Positions 20,901 through 21,503 of a stretch of DNA of 21,503 nt are shown here, in pieces. Position 1 is the stretch's first letter; each line of letters begins with the position of its first letter. The position numbers and the translations under genes are program-made. The DNA is from a virus. The stretch lies in the IMG/VR virus record IMGVR_UViG_3300001533_000045, positions 1 to 21,503 of that record. One strand, 5' to 3'. Under the pieces are notes generated by a model, which had not been told where the DNA came from, did no database searches, and worked only from the letters and a program-made list of their open reading frames with translations.

Positions 20901-21503
20901 CAGTCCATATTCCTTGGTATTGATCCTCAGTTGAGTGTATAGGCGTGTCGTCCGCTCCAGTGGCATCAACACGCGCTGGCTGATATCTGCAATGGTCTCC
21001 TGCGCCATTGCAAAATCTTGCGCATCAATAGAGGCCATTGCCAAGCCTCTACGCAACTGTTCAACAGACGCTGCTTGCCTAGTAACTCCAGCAATGGCAG
21101 TGCCAATGTTGTCAGCCGCTTGGCCTATGGCGGCACCAGCAAATGCCCCAGGCAAGCCACCAGCCAAGCCGCCCGCAATGCCTCCAACAGCGCTACCAAC
21201 GCCGCCACCAAGGCCGCCGCCGTACAAGAATGCACCACCAGCAGCACCAGCGCGTTGCCCTGGCGTTAAAGGCTTTCTGCGGACGCGCTCAATGCCTTGC
21301 TCAAGCTTTTGAATTTCCTTGTTAAGGGTTTTCCATTCTCGCGTGTCAGGCTTAATATCTTCAGCCCTGATTTGTAGCAGCCTGAGCTGCCCTTCCATGC
21401 GATTAAGGCTGCCAGGCGCAAACGCTCCTAGTGAAGCTTTAATTTGTATGGCCTCGGCAGCATTACGTGTTTTCCTTAGGTCGGTGTTGACAATGCCAAT
21501 GTT
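17940..21503 (-). CDS. Tail tape measure protein (lambda gpH-like), 5' end beyond window
   Basis: This protein sets tail length, threads the tail tube and is ejected during DNA delivery. The frame stays open from the right window edge with no stop, so the visible part is 1187 residues and the true start lies outside. The ATG at 21398 is internal, not a start. A short charged helical stretch comes first. A Gly/Ala-rich glycine-zipper-like segment (visible residues about 85-130) then suggests membrane insertion. The tape-measure domain follows (about 145-330), with the family's typical AEELRGQLGDRFPGA stretch. A long Glu/Arg/Gln-rich, coiled-coil-like middle comes next, and the C-terminus carries GPTLSLMGEGRYNEAVVPLP, similar to other phage tape measures. 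The stop overlaps the next gene by 4 bases (ATGA). I see no frameshift or intein. Family assignment is secure; whether the C-terminus is cleaved, as in lambda gpH, cannot be seen. Confidence 0.95.
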   Translation of the reverse strand, partial: NIGIVNTDLRKTRNAAEAIQIKASLGAFAPGSLNRMEGQLRLLQIRAEDIKPDTREWKTLNKEIQKLEQGIERVRRKPLTPGQRAGAAGGAFLYGGGLGGGVGSAVGGIAGGLAGGLPGAFAGAAIGQAADNIGTAIAGVTRQAASVEQLRRGLAMASIDAQDFAMAQETIADISQRVLMPLERTTRLYTQLRINTKEYGLSVKDTAEILEGTALALSAAGGSAEDLDGAMRAVVQILSKGQVQAEELRGQLGDRFPGAVLRFAQANKLSFEELQVGLQRGTIGIEEFINFAKSNYEDYAKFSEQLATAPEFAGRRLAVAFEQMQVAIGSTFGTSGADIQDSLAEWIRYITDFIKENRATITQMAEDFAYVFGVLVKIVRTTTGIIGGLLYNISEFFQNLVLNIRMALDMADVADYALQIKKIDQEIERAEANGDARAARRVAELKKRRAELEEAFKARGGQAALGAQGLEFGGPGGGMAPQGEETDTRDLERQAQAYLDAVERREESLAKSREQYEDDIAQARINAIKQAEGLERRYQDARLQAERQLARARRELQAATTEEGFLVRTLEAPLTGERESVIEAEQRAGEIIRQYTEERITREEEAQDRQLQLARDLEAFKKTNADAINEAGERYARRNGEIQRSYAQAVARIISEGTGDAARRLENAGKIVALMLQRESLQMQRMPLGAGRVLDMEGFDPVQGPLYRPKKGEPFTIPPEFLQIDRQIAALRQQGSVPFRPVTGSVNVPSVNTQDLDARVQAGSDALSTTQGQVDDTNNALSRQSGIVNAILKQFTEQGSAIAAQNRSFREQENTLTRQLALMRDGMVPELAMERAERQAMFDLARAQAKATETGALGQAALIENAEERKQTESDISKAYENQIGLLDRIEPRLEKRSGIPRELSARTEAERILQERNFLGRGLRAGYSGDAARAFEDALRQGDPDFESSLVADATRQMQLFRVQAEGVDNILNAMGDSFGQVFKGMISGTASAKETLAGFFRSIADSFGDMVARMIAEWAKIQIAQNAPNLFSALRGATSPLSAAAPGAGAAEVAAPAPATIQWPALQPLPPLPEALQVLPFSQRLSTGAFATGGIITGPTLSLMGEGRYNEAVVPLPDGRSIPVELGGGASNVQSSIVINIDGNGNVQSSDSSNASDFGRRIEGAVKQVIVNELRPGGVLAGSRR

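Noticed and set aside
21303-21398. ATG at 21398 as the tape measure start
   Set aside because: The frame continues 35 codons upstream to the window edge with no stop and protein-like sequence, so this Met is probably internal.
1-21503. Diversity-generating retroelement, CRISPR array, tRNA, integrase or transposon
   Set aside because: No reverse transcriptase motif, template repeat, regularly spaced repeats, tRNA-like cloverleaf or recombinase signature was found on either strand by reading.

Overview
The window is one continuous tail and host-recognition module of a tailed double-stranded DNA phage or prophage. Every supported gene lies on the minus strand, so transcription runs from position 21503 toward 1. 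The gene order at the upstream end is that of the lambda tail operon: tape measure (H), M, L, K (peptidase), I and J. This indicates a long-tailed, non-contractile siphovirus. Neighbouring genes overlap by 1-4 bases or are separated by a few bases, with ATGA, TGATG or TAATG junctions at most boundaries. That points to a single polycistronic, translationally coupled late transcript. No promoter or terminator is convincing anywhere in the window. The host cannot be read from the sequence. Several fibre domain types resemble ones I associate with cyanophages and other aquatic phages, so an aquatic bacterial host, perhaps a cyanobacterium, is only a guess.

Region by region: 21503-17940 is the tape measure protein, open at the right window edge. 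17943-14911 holds the tail-tip assembly set: an M-type protein made of three tandem M-like domains, an L-type protein with four conserved-looking cysteines, a K-type JAMM plus NlpC/P60 enzyme, and an I-type protein. 14914-12429 is a short J-type central hub followed by a separate gene for an immunoglobulin/FN3-like domain. 12426-11333 holds two accessory structural proteins. 11329-7190 holds two large paralogous fibre/receptor-binding candidates. 7190-1848 holds a chain of shorter adhesion proteins: a carbohydrate-binding-type sandwich domain, a LamG-type domain, a C-type-lectin-fold protein resembling targets of diversity-generating retroelements, and two small fibre-associated proteins. 1847-1 holds small genes (one with a TTG start and a very basic product) and three further fibre-associated genes. 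The last of these runs off the left edge.

Functional picture: the tape measure sets tail length; the M, L, K, I and J homologues build the tip around its end and supply a wall-cleaving enzyme; the roughly ten downstream proteins probably decorate the tip as an unusually diverse set of binding modules. The most interesting points are this battery of different lectin-like and carbohydrate-binding folds, the triplicated M domain, the tandem paralogous fibres, the DGR-target-like C-terminus at 2930-4744, the J protein divided into hub and FN3 genes, and the GC-rich segment at the left edge, which suggests recombination inside a fibre gene.
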